Made by a program: the position numbers and the translations under genes. The notes under the pieces were generated by a model, which saw only the letters and a list, made by a program, of their open reading frames with translations, did no database searches and was not told where the DNA came from. Below are positions 16,513 to 26,032 of a stretch of DNA of 60,689 nucleotides, piece after piece; within the stretch, counting starts at the first letter, position 1, and every line of letters begins with the position of its first letter. Origin of the DNA: Coxiellaceae bacterium. GTDB lineage: Bacteria > Pseudomonadota > Gammaproteobacteria > Coxiellales > Coxiellaceae. Location: the NCBI GenBank assembly GCA_029212885.1, contig JARGPC010000005.1:116831-177519 (forward strand), in the 5' to 3' direction.

Positions 16513-19326
16513 TTATTGGCAGGCTTCGCAGTCAGGGTCCAGAATCGAACACGCTTGTGGTGCTTCTTCTTTTTGGACTGCATTTAGCGCGCCGTCGTTA
16601 ATGGTGGCTTTCTCTGTGTTAGTGGCACCCATGCTGCGCAAGTAGTACGTGGTTTTTAATCCGCGCAACCAAGCCATGCGATAGGTAATATCCAGCTTCT
16701 TACCAGAAGGTTCAGCCATGTATAAGTTAAGTGATTGCGCTTGGTCGATCCATTTTTGGCGACGTGAGGCAGCATCGATTAACCATTTGGGTTCGACTTC
16801 AAACGCTGTGGCGTATAAAGCTTTAAGCTCTTCAGGCACACGATCAATGTTTTGCACACTGCCGTTATAATATTTCAAGTCATGTACCATCACTTGATCC
16901 CATAAGCCGCGTTGCTTTAAGTCAGCAGCGAGGTAGGGGTTAGCAATAGTGAATTCACCTGAAAGATTCGATTTAACAAACAAGTTTTGATAAGTCGGTT
17001 CAATTGATTGTGACACACCGCAGATATTTGAAATCGTAGCAGTAGGTGCAATTGCCATTGTGTTGGAGTTACGCATGCCTTGCTTTTTAATCTTCTTGCG
17101 CAGTGCTGCCCAGTCCAATGTGCTGCTGGTATCTTGTTCGAGATAGTCGCCACGCACTTTTTTCAATTGCTTGATGGAGTCAATCGGCATAATGCCTTTA
17201 TCCCATAAGGAGCCTTCATAAGTTTCATAGCAGCCGCGCTCTTTAGCTAAATCACTGGATGCGCTAATGGCATGGTAGCTCACTGTTTCCATGCAAACAT
17301 CAGCAAACGTTACCGCTGCATCAGAAGCATATGGAACGCGCTGTTGATACAGTGCATCTTGGAAGCCCATGATGCCCATGCCAATTGGGCGATGTTTAAA
17401 GTTCGAGTTTTTCGCTTGCGGTACAGAGTAGTAGTTAATATCAATCACGTTATCCAGCATGCGAATCGCTGTTTTAATCGTTTTCGCTAGCTTATCGCTG
17501 CTTAGTTTTCCGTCAATCATGTGTTTCGGTAAGTTAATGCTACCTAAGTTACACACAGCAATTTCATCTTTCGATGTGTTTAATGTGATTTCCGTGCATA
17601 AGTTGGAGCTGTGTACCACGCCGACGTGTTGTTGTGGTGAACGAATATTACATGGATCTTTAAAGGTTACCCATGGGTGGCCAGTTTCGAATAGCATCGA
17701 TAAGATGCGGCGCCATAGTTTAACGGCTTTGATTTTTTTGGAGCGAAGCTCGCCTTTTTCTGCTTTCGCTTCATAGGCAGCGTAAGCTTTATTAAAGGCT
17801 TCGCCGTAGATGTCATGCAGGTCAGGTACTTCATCCGGGCTGAATAGTGTCCATTCTTTGTCTTCGAACACGCGTTTCATGAACTCATCTGGAATCCAGT
17901 TAGCCGTATTCATGTCGTGTGTACGGCGACGGTCATCACCGGTGTTTTTACGCAGTTCCAAGAATTCTTCAATATCCAAGTGCCAGGTTTCAAGGTAGGC
18001 GCATACTGCACCTTTACGCTTGCCACCTTGGTTCACGGCAACGGCTGTTGCATCGGCTACGTTTAAGAACGGCACAACACCTAATGATTGACCATTGGTG
18101 CCTTTGATGTGCGCGCCCATTGCGCGAACCGGTGTCCAGTCGTTGCCGAGACCGCCAGCAAACTTGGAGAGTAAGGCGTTATCTTTGATCGCACCGTAGA
18201 TACCATCAAGATCATCTGCAATAGTGGTTAAGTAACAGCTCGATAATTGTGAGCGAATCGTACCAGCATTAAATAATGTTGGTGTTGAGCTCATAAAGTC
18301 GAAGCTAGATAGCAGGTCATAGAATTCAATTGCACGTGCTTCACGGTCATCTTCTTCAATCGCAAGCCCCATCGCAACACGCATAAAGAATACTTGCGGT
18401 AACTCATAGCGTACTTGCTTTTCATGAATGAAATAGCGGTCATACAATGTTTGTAAGCTTAAATAAGTGAACTGTTGATCGCGTTCGCAATGCAATGCAT
18501 TGGCTAATTTATCGATATCAAAAGTCAGCAGTTCTTTGTTCAGGCGGCCATACTCAATACCGTGCTTAATGAATTCTTTGAGGGCTATTGGATACAATTC
18601 TGACATTGATTGTTTATCGAGATCATGTTCGATGCCCATTAAGTCCATGCCTTCGCTATACAGCTCAACCAATAACAGGCGAGCGGTAACAAAGGTGTAG
18701 TTGTATTCGGTTTCGACCAATGTGCGGGCGCTCATCGTCAATGCTTTGTAAACATCTTTAAGTTTAACACCATCGAATAAGTTATTGAGCGCGTCTTTAA
18801 TGATCTGTTTGGGGGTGACGTCAACGAGGTCCGCGCAAGCGTTCTCGACTAAGCGGTTGAGCCATGCCAAGTTTAATGCGTGTTTATTGCCATCCGGCAT
18901 AACCACATTGATGCTTGGGTGGGTGTCATCATTATTGGTTTGACGCATATTGTTGCGGCTTTCTCGATACAGCACATAGCTTCTGGCTACTTTTTGCTCG
19001 CCAGCGCGCATCAGCTCCAGTTCTACTAAATCTTGGATGTTTTCAATATTGATGGTTCCGCTGGAGTTCCAGCGTGTTTTTAATGCGCTAGTAATGCGTC
19101 CGGTTAATTTTTTGGCTATTTCGTGTACACGATCAGAGCTTTCGGCGCTATCGCCTTCTACAGCAATAAAGGCTTTTTTCATAGCAATGCTGATGCGATC
19201 AGCATCAAAAGTAGCGATGGTACCGTTGCGCTTTATTACATAAAGCTCACCAGGCTGGGCATTTGGATTTGGATTTTGTGCCTCGACTTGACTGGTATTA
19301 GCATCGGTTTCCATTTGGTTATCCAT
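16513..19326 (-). CDS. nrdA: Ribonucleotide reductase class I, alpha subunit
   Basis: The ATG at 19326 is preceded by AAAGGAG; the longer frame starting with a GTG at 19341 would use this ribosome site as codons. It has 937 residues, longer than the 761 of E. coli because of two ATP-cone domains: one at about 30-125 (YVIKRNGTIATFDADRI) and a second, more divergent one at about 145-240. Pseudomonas NrdA has the same double-cone build. Catalytic parts are complete: SQLSSCYLTT, NLCTEITL, AVCNLGSINL and a C-terminal CEACQ tail that is reduced by thioredoxin or glutaredoxin. Regulation: see the NrdR-type and DnaA sites upstream. Confidence 0.96.
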   Translation of the reverse strand: MDNQMETDANTSQVEAQNPNPNAQPGELYVIKRNGTIATFDADRISIAMKKAFIAVEGDSAESSDRVHEIAKKLTGRITSALKTRWNSSGTINIENIQDLVELELMRAGEQKVARSYVLYRESRNNMRQTNNDDTHPSINVVMPDGNKHALNLAWLNRLVENACADLVDVTPKQIIKDALNNLFDGVKLKDVYKALTMSARTLVETEYNYTFVTARLLLVELYSEGMDLMGIEHDLDKQSMSELYPIALKEFIKHGIEYGRLNKELLTFDIDKLANALHCERDQQFTYLSLQTLYDRYFIHEKQVRYELPQVFFMRVAMGLAIEEDDREARAIEFYDLLSSFDFMSSTPTLFNAGTIRSQLSSCYLTTIADDLDGIYGAIKDNALLSKFAGGLGNDWTPVRAMGAHIKGTNGQSLGVVPFLNVADATAVAVNQGGKRKGAVCAYLETWHLDIEEFLELRKNTGDDRRRTHDMNTANWIPDEFMKRVFEDKEWTLFSPDEVPDLHDIYGEAFNKAYAAYEAKAEKGELRSKKIKAVKLWRRILSMLFETGHPWVTFKDPCNIRSPQQHVGVVHSSNLCTEITLNTSKDEIAVCNLGSINLPKHMIDGKLSSDKLAKTIKTAIRMLDNVIDINYYSVPQAKNSNFKHRPIGMGIMGFQDALYQQRVPYASDAAVTFADVCMETVSYHAISASSDLAKERGCYETYEGSLWDKGIMPIDSIKQLKKVRGDYLEQDTSSTLDWAALRKKIKKQGMRNSNTMAIAPTATISNICGVSQSIEPTYQNLFVKSNLSGEFTIANPYLAADLKQRGLWDQVMVHDLKYYNGSVQNIDRVPEELKALYATAFEVEPKWLIDAASRRQKWIDQAQSLNLYMAEPSGKKLDITYRMAWLRGLKTTYYLRSMGATNTEKATINDGALNAVQKEEAPQACSILDPDCEACQ

Positions 19327-19424
19327 GGTTTCTCCTTTCACACAAACGTAGTGGTTGTTAAATTTTTTCGGTTGATTAATATAGGTAACGGGCGATGTCC
19401 ACAGGACTTAGCCTCTTCCCTGAA

Positions 19425-19440
19425 CCCCAACATAGTGGGT
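19425..19440 (-). promoter_or_regulatory. NrdR-box-like site, proximal
   Basis: On the minus strand this reads ACCCACTATGTTGGGG. It is the weaker of two sites: 13 of 16 bases agree with the site at 19457-19472. Tandem NrdR boxes spaced about three helical turns apart are the usual mark of NrdR repression of ribonucleotide reductase genes. Confidence 0.55.
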
Positions 19441-19458
19441 TATCAATCCTTGATAACC
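19438..19458. promoter_or_regulatory. 9-bp inverted repeat between the NrdR-like boxes
   Basis: GGTTATCAA and TTGATAACC are perfect inverted arms around TCC, sitting exactly between the two NrdR-like boxes. It may be a separate operator, or the hairpin of an mRNA leader. No factor can be named. Confidence 0.45.
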
Positions 19459-19472
19459 ACAAGATAGTGTGT
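19457..19472 (-). promoter_or_regulatory. NrdR-box-like site, distal
   Basis: On the minus strand this reads ACACACTATCTTGTGG, 13 of 16 matches to the consensus acaCwAtATaTwGtgt as I remember it. It is 32 bp centre to centre from the proximal site. Confidence 0.65.
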
Positions 19473-19510
19473 TTTCGGCAGAATAGCAAGAGAGCAACCT
19501 GGGGGTATTC

Positions 19511-19519
19511 TGTGGATAA
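19511..19519. promoter_or_regulatory. Perfect DnaA box upstream of nrdA
   Basis: TGTGGATAA is the exact complement of the consensus DnaA box TTATCCACA. Two weaker 7-of-9 matches lie at about 19396-19404 and 19453-19461. DnaA control of nrdAB is established in E. coli; here it is inferred from the site and its position. Confidence 0.6.
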
Positions 19520-19588
19520 CTTGTGGGATTTCTGGTGGTAACTGAGAGGCCTCCTGGATTCAAAAACTTACTGAGGTTTTCTCATCCT

Positions 19589-19676
19589 GTCATCCCGCAC
19601 TTGAGATTGTCATCCCGCACTTGAGACTGTCATCCCGCACTTGAGACTGTCATCCCGCACTTGATGCGGGAACCAG
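19589..19676. repeat. GTCAT-type repeat, locus b: 20-bp tandem array
   Basis: Three 20-bp units of GTCATCCCGCACTTGAGACT type (19589-19648, first unit with one change) run into a fourth that becomes a hairpin, CCCGCA-CTTGA-TGCGGG (19653-19669). It lies between nrdA and frmA, which are divergent. Units abut with no spacers. Confidence 0.85.
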
Positions 19677-19716
19677 AAAAATTCATACTGGGCGACGAAT
19701 GAATTACCTAGTATAA

Positions 19717-20838
<1,122 letters not shown>

Positions 20839-20918
20839 ATGGCTGTATTAACCAAAACGGAAGGGATACGATGTGCTGTTTTAACTTGATTGATATCGGT
20901 CTTGCTGCCGGACTGTAT

Positions 20919-21872
20919 TTATACTGAAGGTGATGTTGCTTCATCTTTTGGTAAGAGACTTGGATCTGGATCTGGATCTGGTTCTGCTGCCGCTGCCGCT
21001 GCCGCTGCCGCAGGTGCTGCCGCTACTGCTGAACCAGGTAAGGCGAGTAGATCACAGTGGGTTTTTGATCGTTCGCTGGTTTCAAGCAGCTCTAATGCAT
21101 TTCTGTAGGTAATATGATAATCCGCTTCGTCAGCTGAGCGCGATCCTAGCTCATTGGCCACCCATGTTTTAACTGTCAGTTGCGCGATGTTAAAGCCATT
21201 GCTGGCCAGTTGTTTGAGTGTATGAATGAGCTGGTAGGCACTGGTTTGGTAATGGCCGGTGGTGTTTTCTAACACCCAGCCGTGATCTTCATTAAATACC
21301 AATGATCCAGCGAATTGAACACGTTCACCGCCAGACAATGATGAATGGTTGATGCCAATAATAGCGGGTTCGCTTGTTTTTGCCTTTTCGTCTTTAGGTG
21401 TGCAGGGCAAGCCTAAAGCATCTCGTAATGCACTGAAAATACCACTGCTGCTGCGGGTTTTTGGGTGGACGTAGAGTCGATTGCCTGTCATCACAATACA
21501 GTTTTGTATTGGCTCACCGGTCTCTTTGTTTATTTTTGCCAGAGGTTTATCATCGATGGTGAGTATTTCACCGGCTGCTGTTATGCGTTGTAATTCAAAG
21601 GGAGCACGATTTTCAGCTGAAAAGTATTTTACCAGCCGTAAATCCGCGTTTTCCATGGCGCTAATCAAGGCTTCCGGTGGTAATTCCGCAGGTTGTTGCT
21701 GATAGTGTCGAACAAATTTTCGATAGTCGTTTCCAGGTAGAGCCAGTTGGTTGCCTTTCGTATCGTGTAGCTTTAATAACATTATGCTGCAGCTTTCACC
21801 CCAATAGTGCGCATTGAGTCCTATGCTGGCTAGGGATTGTTTGGCTAATGGTTTTTTGGGTGCTCGGCTCAC
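20919..21872 (-). CDS. Unknown protein with GHY motif and polyalanine/DP tail; effector candidate
   Basis: 317 residues from a GTG start (AGGT lies 12 nt upstream, weak). The centre has a compact domain with HSSLSGGERVQFAGSLVF and NTTGHYQTS, a pattern I associate with a module found near the ends of large host-directed proteins, but I cannot name it. The tail is low complexity: about 13 alanines broken by one proline, then DPDPDPD. The underlying DNA (about 20955-21035) is a run of GCC/GCT and GATCTG triplets that could expand or shrink. No membrane segment or signal peptide. Confidence 0.65.
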   Translation of the reverse strand: MSRAPKKPLAKQSLASIGLNAHYWGESCSIMLLKLHDTKGNQLALPGNDYRKFVRHYQQQPAELPPEALISAMENADLRLVKYFSAENRAPFELQRITAAGEILTIDDKPLAKINKETGEPIQNCIVMTGNRLYVHPKTRSSSGIFSALRDALGLPCTPKDEKAKTSEPAIIGINHSSLSGGERVQFAGSLVFNEDHGWVLENTTGHYQTSAYQLIHTLKQLASNGFNIAQLTVKTWVANELGSRSADEADYHITYRNALELLETSERSKTHCDLLALPGSAVAAAPAAAAAAAAAEPDPDPDPSLLPKDEATSPSV

Positions 21873-22096
21873 TGTGGTTTTGTACCTGTAATTATGAAGC
21901 TATTTGTATTTGTTGTAGGTGTATTATGCATGAGAGATGTTAAGTCAGTCTTAAATGGGAAAATAATTATTCTTAAGTGGTTTGTGGTGTTTTGATCTGT
22001 TTTGGGGTATATATTGTGCATAAACATAAGATGAGTTAATTGATAGCTAATTGAAATAATTATCTGCTGTTCGTTTGACCTTGGTCGGAGAAGTGT

Positions 22097-23107
22097 ATGA
22101 GAAAACCAGTATTTTTGGCAGTTGCCGCGTGTTCGTCGTTATTCTTAAGAGTGCCTGCTCGGATTGCTTTTGATGAAAAGTTAGCGCTATTGGTGGGTGA
22201 TACCGGTAAGGTGGGAGAAATAGCGGGTCTAGTGGCCGGCGGTGCGGCGGTGGGTGGTGCGACAGCTATTGTGTTTCAATTAATGCATAGCACTATGCCT
22301 GATGACAGCCTCGATATTGATTATAAGGGTGCTTTGAATCCAAAACGTAATAAATGGATGTGGTTGCATTTTTTGATGGCGTTACCAATCATGGCGGCGG
22401 TGGTCGAGACCGAATCGAGCATTGTATTGAAAATGACTGGCGCTATTCCACGTATAGCGATGGACATTATTATTACCAAAAACCTGATTCATATGACGCG
22501 CAATGAAAATGTTAAATTTTTTAGTGCACTGCGAAGCAGTCCATTGTTAGTAATGAAGTTGGTTGCCCTGCTCTCCATTGCCGTGCCCTTGTGGTTGGGC
22601 TTAGCTAATGGTACAGCAGCGACTGCACAAGCTATTTTTAAGTTTGACTCTGATGTGTGGGTGGGTGTGTTTAAGGTGCTCGGTGGCTTAGGCGCTTTTC
22701 CGTTTGGTTCAACGATTGCACATGCTTCGGTTGATGGTTGGTTGCATCCTGGTGAGTGGTCTTTGGCACAAGCAAAGGGATGTCGGCAAGCATCGCAGCA
22801 ATTGGCGAAAAATAGTTTTGCATTGATTTTTACTGTGGCTATTTGTGCTTTTTATGGTGTGTTGGCTGAAAGTGGTGTGAGCAATTTTACGAATAACAAT
22901 AAAGTTAAAAATATATCGTTTGCTTATCTGACTTTTGTAGGATTGCCGTTTGTACAGCCACCAGTGAATAAATTGTTGTCGATGGCGGGGCGTTTAGTTT
23001 GTCGTCAACAAAGGGCCGAACCAGCACCATTAACTATTGTTGGGGCCACTGCGCCCGATGCCGAAGCGTCAGAGGTGGCTGAGGCTGCCTCACCGGGAGT
23101 GGTTTAA
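22097..23107 (+). CDS. Polytopic membrane protein, unknown
   Basis: 336 residues, about six to eight hydrophobic segments, with GGAGAAG 5 nt before the ATG. The first 60 residues hold an uncleaved signal-like helix and a Gly/Ala-rich helix. The soluble C-terminal tail (about 305-336) is rich in Ala, Glu and Pro and ends ASPGVV. No family recognised. It converges on the SDR gene with a 4-bp overlap. Membrane proteins with acidic small-residue tails can be secreted effectors of intracellular bacteria, but nothing here proves it. Confidence 0.7.
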   Translation: MRKPVFLAVAACSSLFLRVPARIAFDEKLALLVGDTGKVGEIAGLVAGGAAVGGATAIVFQLMHSTMPDDSLDIDYKGALNPKRNKWMWLHFLMALPIMAAVVETESSIVLKMTGAIPRIAMDIIITKNLIHMTRNENVKFFSALRSSPLLVMKLVALLSIAVPLWLGLANGTAATAQAIFKFDSDVWVGVFKVLGGLGAFPFGSTIAHASVDGWLHPGEWSLAQAKGCRQASQQLAKNSFALIFTVAICAFYGVLAESGVSNFTNNNKVKNISFAYLTFVGLPFVQPPVNKLLSMAGRLVCRQQRAEPAPLTIVGATAPDAEASEVAEAASPGVV

Positions 23108-23973
23108 GCCGTTTCGGGTAATTTTAGAAAGGCTTTAGTGATTTCAGTGCGTAATGTGTCTCCGCTTGGGTCGGCTTGTGTTTTCAATTGGCAAAATTGA
23201 TTGGCCCAGTCAGAGGTGCGTAGCCGCAGTGGAGGATTTTTTGAGGCAATGCATTCGATGACTAAGTTAGCTACCTCTTCTGTTGTTTGGCTGCTGCTGT
23301 TGCTGCCTGTGCTGGTGCGTTGTTGTAAGGTGGTGACATAGCGTTGAAACAGTTCGGTGTAATCATTGGCGGGTGCGTCAAGCGCTAAAGATTTTGAAGC
23401 GTTATTGAAAAATTCTGATTGGATAGCGCCTGGTTCGATAAGTGTGAATTTGATGCCAAAATATGGCTGTATATAAGTCGCTAAGCTCTCGGTATAACCT
23501 TCAACGGCAAACTTGGCTGCGCAATACAGCTCATTGAATGGTTGTCCTACTAAGCCACCGACCGATGAAATGTTAATGATATGACCGGTTTTTTGTTGTC
23601 GCATGATGGGCAACACAGCTTTAGTGCAACGTACAACGCCTAGAAAATTAATGTCGAGAATATTTTGCACTTCTTCTTCGCTGGCATGCTCGGTGGTTTT
23701 GGCAAAGCCAAGACCGGCATTGTTGATCAATAGATCGATACGACTTTCTTGAGCGATTATTTCGTTAACGCAGGCGGTGATAGTGTCAGGCTTTGTTACA
23801 TCCAATTTGCGAATCGCTAAGTTATCACCGCAAGAGGCCGTGGCTGTTATCAAGGCATCTTTCTTGGTGATGTCGCGCATCGTGGCGTATACCTTGTAGC
23901 CTGATTCGAGTAATGCTTTGGTTAAAGCTAGTCCTAATCCTGTTGATGTGCCTGTAACTAGAGCGACCTTCAT
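23104..23973 (-). CDS. Short-chain dehydrogenase/reductase
   Basis: A 289-residue classical SDR: cofactor loop TGTSTGLGLALT, NNAG, catalytic serine in ISSVGG, and YCAAK. The length and the VYATMRD segment resemble NADP-dependent SDRs related to hydroxysteroid and retinol dehydrogenases; substrate unknown. AAAGGA precedes the ATG. It lies 11 nt after the acyltransferase gene, so both may act on lipids in one unit (inference). Confidence 0.88.
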   Translation of the reverse strand: MKVALVTGTSTGLGLALTKALLESGYKVYATMRDITKKDALITATASCGDNLAIRKLDVTKPDTITACVNEIIAQESRIDLLINNAGLGFAKTTEHASEEEVQNILDINFLGVVRCTKAVLPIMRQQKTGHIINISSVGGLVGQPFNELYCAAKFAVEGYTESLATYIQPYFGIKFTLIEPGAIQSEFFNNASKSLALDAPANDYTELFQRYVTTLQQRTSTGSNSSSQTTEEVANLVIECIASKNPPLRLRTSDWANQFCQLKTQADPSGDTLRTEITKAFLKLPETA

Positions 23974-23984
23974 GTTGTAATCCT

Positions 23985-24878
23985 TTAGCTGTATTTGTTT
24001 TCAGAAATGGTTTGTTCAATCAGTAGTTGTTTTTTATGCCAGACATTGTTTAGCCATGCCTGAAAATCGTCTTTGAATTTTTTATCATTAAAGTAATCAC
24101 CGATTAACTTCGCATCAACGTGTAATTGCTCGACATGAATTTTAATGCTGCTGACTTCGCCACATAAAAATTGCCATAAGCTTTTGGGTCCACCTGAGTA
24201 AACGATAGTGACATTTAAAATTTTATCGATTTGTTGGCCCATGGCTGATAATACGTAAGCCACACCGCCGGCTTTAGGTATTAATAGATTTCCATAAGGT
24301 GAGTTTTGTTTTTTGGATTTTTCAAGTTTAAAGCGCGTACCTTCAACAAAGTTCATTACTGAGGTTGGGATGGTTTTAAATTTTTGGCAAGCTTTTTTAG
24401 TGGTTTCTAAATCTTTGCCGCGCAAGTGTGGCTTTTTAGCGAGTAATGCTTTGGAGTAACGTTTCATGAATGGGAAATCTAAGCCCCACCAAGCCCAGCC
24501 GATAACTGGGATCCATTTGAGTTGATCTTTAATAAAAAACTTTAGGAAAGGAATTTTTCTGCTAAATGTATTTTGCAAAACAACAATATCTAACCACGAT
24601 TGATGGTTGGCAATCACCAGGTACGAGTCTTTCTTCTTGAGCCCTTCAATGCCGCTGATTTGCCAGCGGGTTTTAAGCGCACGGTGCATAACAAGGTTAT
24701 TGACGCCGGCCCACGAAGTAGCGATTTGATTGATGATGCGGCTGCATAATTTTTGCCATGGCCCGATTGGGATCATCTTTAGTAGGATAATGAAGTACAT
24801 GGGTAGGCAGTGGAGTATGGTGCTTACACAAAGCAACAGTGTCAGTAAGCTGGCTTGTAAACAGCGGAGTATGCGCAT
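23985..24878 (-). CDS. 1-acyl-glycerol-3-phosphate acyltransferase-like (YihG type)
   Basis: A membrane-bound PlsC-type acyltransferase of 297 residues. It has the catalytic box NHQSWLDI (HX4D), a second block KWIPVIGWAWWGLDFPFMKR and the glycerophosphate-binding FVEGTRF. An N-terminal hydrophobic stretch covers residues 8-35. This layout matches YihG and eukaryotic LCLAT proteins more than PlsC itself. I take the ATG at 24878 (GGAAAA 5 nt upstream) rather than a TTG at 24890. Confidence 0.85.
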   Translation of the reverse strand: MRILRCLQASLLTLLLCVSTILHCLPMYFIILLKMIPIGPWQKLCSRIINQIATSWAGVNNLVMHRALKTRWQISGIEGLKKKDSYLVIANHQSWLDIVVLQNTFSRKIPFLKFFIKDQLKWIPVIGWAWWGLDFPFMKRYSKALLAKKPHLRGKDLETTKKACQKFKTIPTSVMNFVEGTRFKLEKSKKQNSPYGNLLIPKAGGVAYVLSAMGQQIDKILNVTIVYSGGPKSLWQFLCGEVSSIKIHVEQLHVDAKLIGDYFNDKKFKDDFQAWLNNVWHKKQLLIEQTISENKYS

Positions 24879-24939
24879 AAGTTTTTCCAATCACTCAATT
24901 ATGTGCTGGCCAGTCTAGCATAATGGAAATAATTAACAA

Positions 24940-25281
24940 TTATTGTTCGCGTGGGCTCAGTCCGGCAGTTTGGTGGGCAGCTTGAGCCTGCTGTTGTTGT
25001 TGGGGAGGCTGCTGAGTAAAAAAATGACTGATTGTGGCTCGTCCTCTGGTGGCTTCATTTTTCAGTGATTTTAGTGTAAGGCCGGAGAAGGCGATCATGC
25101 CAAGGCCAAGAACTGTACCAGTTAAATCTACTGCTGTTTTGAGGCTTAGATTGATTTCATCGGGAAGTGAAATGAGAGTGGTGGCCAGGCCAATGAGCGC
25201 GATGGTAATCAATCGGGGCATATTTTGTTGGTATTCTTTCTCAGTATCGGTTTGTGCGGGGGTGTGGTGTGGATAAAACAT
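24940..25281 (-). CDS. Small two-helix membrane protein, unknown
   Basis: 113 residues: a polar N-terminus, two hydrophobic helices (about 23-40 and 52-70), a basic loop, ISHFFTQQPP and a glutamine-rich tail. The ISxFF motif after the second helix matches the protein at 6466-6810. Function unknown. Confidence 0.6.
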   Translation of the reverse strand: MFYPHHTPAQTDTEKEYQQNMPRLITIALIGLATTLISLPDEINLSLKTAVDLTGTVLGLGMIAFSGLTLKSLKNEATRGRATISHFFTQQPPQQQQQAQAAHQTAGLSPREQ

Positions 25282-25537
25282 GGCTTATGTACCTGGCTAT
25301 TTATTGTTCGATTCATACGGGTGGGGTATGCTAGCAAAATGCTTAATTAATGTAAAGGTTCGTTAACTATTTCATGTACACTATAAAGCGCTTTATTGTT
25401 TGATCATAGACGCGAGATAACATCACTAACTGCCGGTTTTATCGAATAAAATCACCCGTGGCCATTTATCTTCCGAGTAATTGCGGTTACAATGATTCTG
25501 TGGCTGTGTAGTGAAGTATATTTAAGGAGGTTAGGTC

Positions 25538-26032
25538 TTGATCGATGAAAAGGGGTTACGTGCAAACGTTGGTATTATTGTGACCAATGACGATAAACAG
25601 GTGTTGTGGGCGCAACGTGCACGCATGCCAGAGGCTTGGCAATTCCCGCAGGGTGGCATTCATGAAGACGAATCTCCAGAACAAGCCATGTATCGTGAGC
25701 TGCATGAAGAGCTGGGTTTGAGCCCAGAGGCTGTGGAGATTATTGCCCAGACTGAAGATTGGTTAGTCTATTACCTTCCCAAACAATTACGCCGGTATGA
25801 CAAAGTGCCATTGTGCACAGGCCAAAAACAAAAATGGTTTTTGGTAAAGCTTACAGCTGAAGAAGCGGCTATCAATTTATCAGTGACTGAAACCCCCGAA
25901 TTTGATCGTTGGCATTGGGTGGATTATTGGTACCCCAGTAAAAACGTCGTGCAATTTAAGCGTGACGTTTATCGACGCGCATTAAAACAACTGGAGCCTT
26001 TTTTACAGGACAGCATTACTAGGGAGCATTAA
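25538..26032 (+). CDS. rppH: RNA pyrophosphohydrolase RppH
   Basis: A 164-residue Nudix hydrolase that removes pyrophosphate from the 5' end of mRNA and so starts decay. The Nudix box runs from GGIHEDESPEQ to RELHEELGL (residues 39-61). The N-terminus MIDEKGLRANVGI is the family's; the start is a TTG with a strong AAGGAGG 7 nt upstream. Its stop overlaps the ptsP start (TAATG), the same order as in E. coli. Confidence 0.95.
   Translation: MIDEKGLRANVGIIVTNDDKQVLWAQRARMPEAWQFPQGGIHEDESPEQAMYRELHEELGLSPEAVEIIAQTEDWLVYYLPKQLRRYDKVPLCTGQKQKWFLVKLTAEEAAINLSVTETPEFDRWHWVDYWYPSKNVVQFKRDVYRRALKQLEPFLQDSITREH

Noticed and set aside
19341-19341. GTG at 19341 as nrdA start
   Set aside because: It would turn the AAAGGAG ribosome site of the ATG at 19326 into codons.
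19589-19676. CRISPR array
   Set aside because: Units are 20 bp, directly abutting with no spacers, and match other intergenic hairpin elements. The same holds for 34531-34610.
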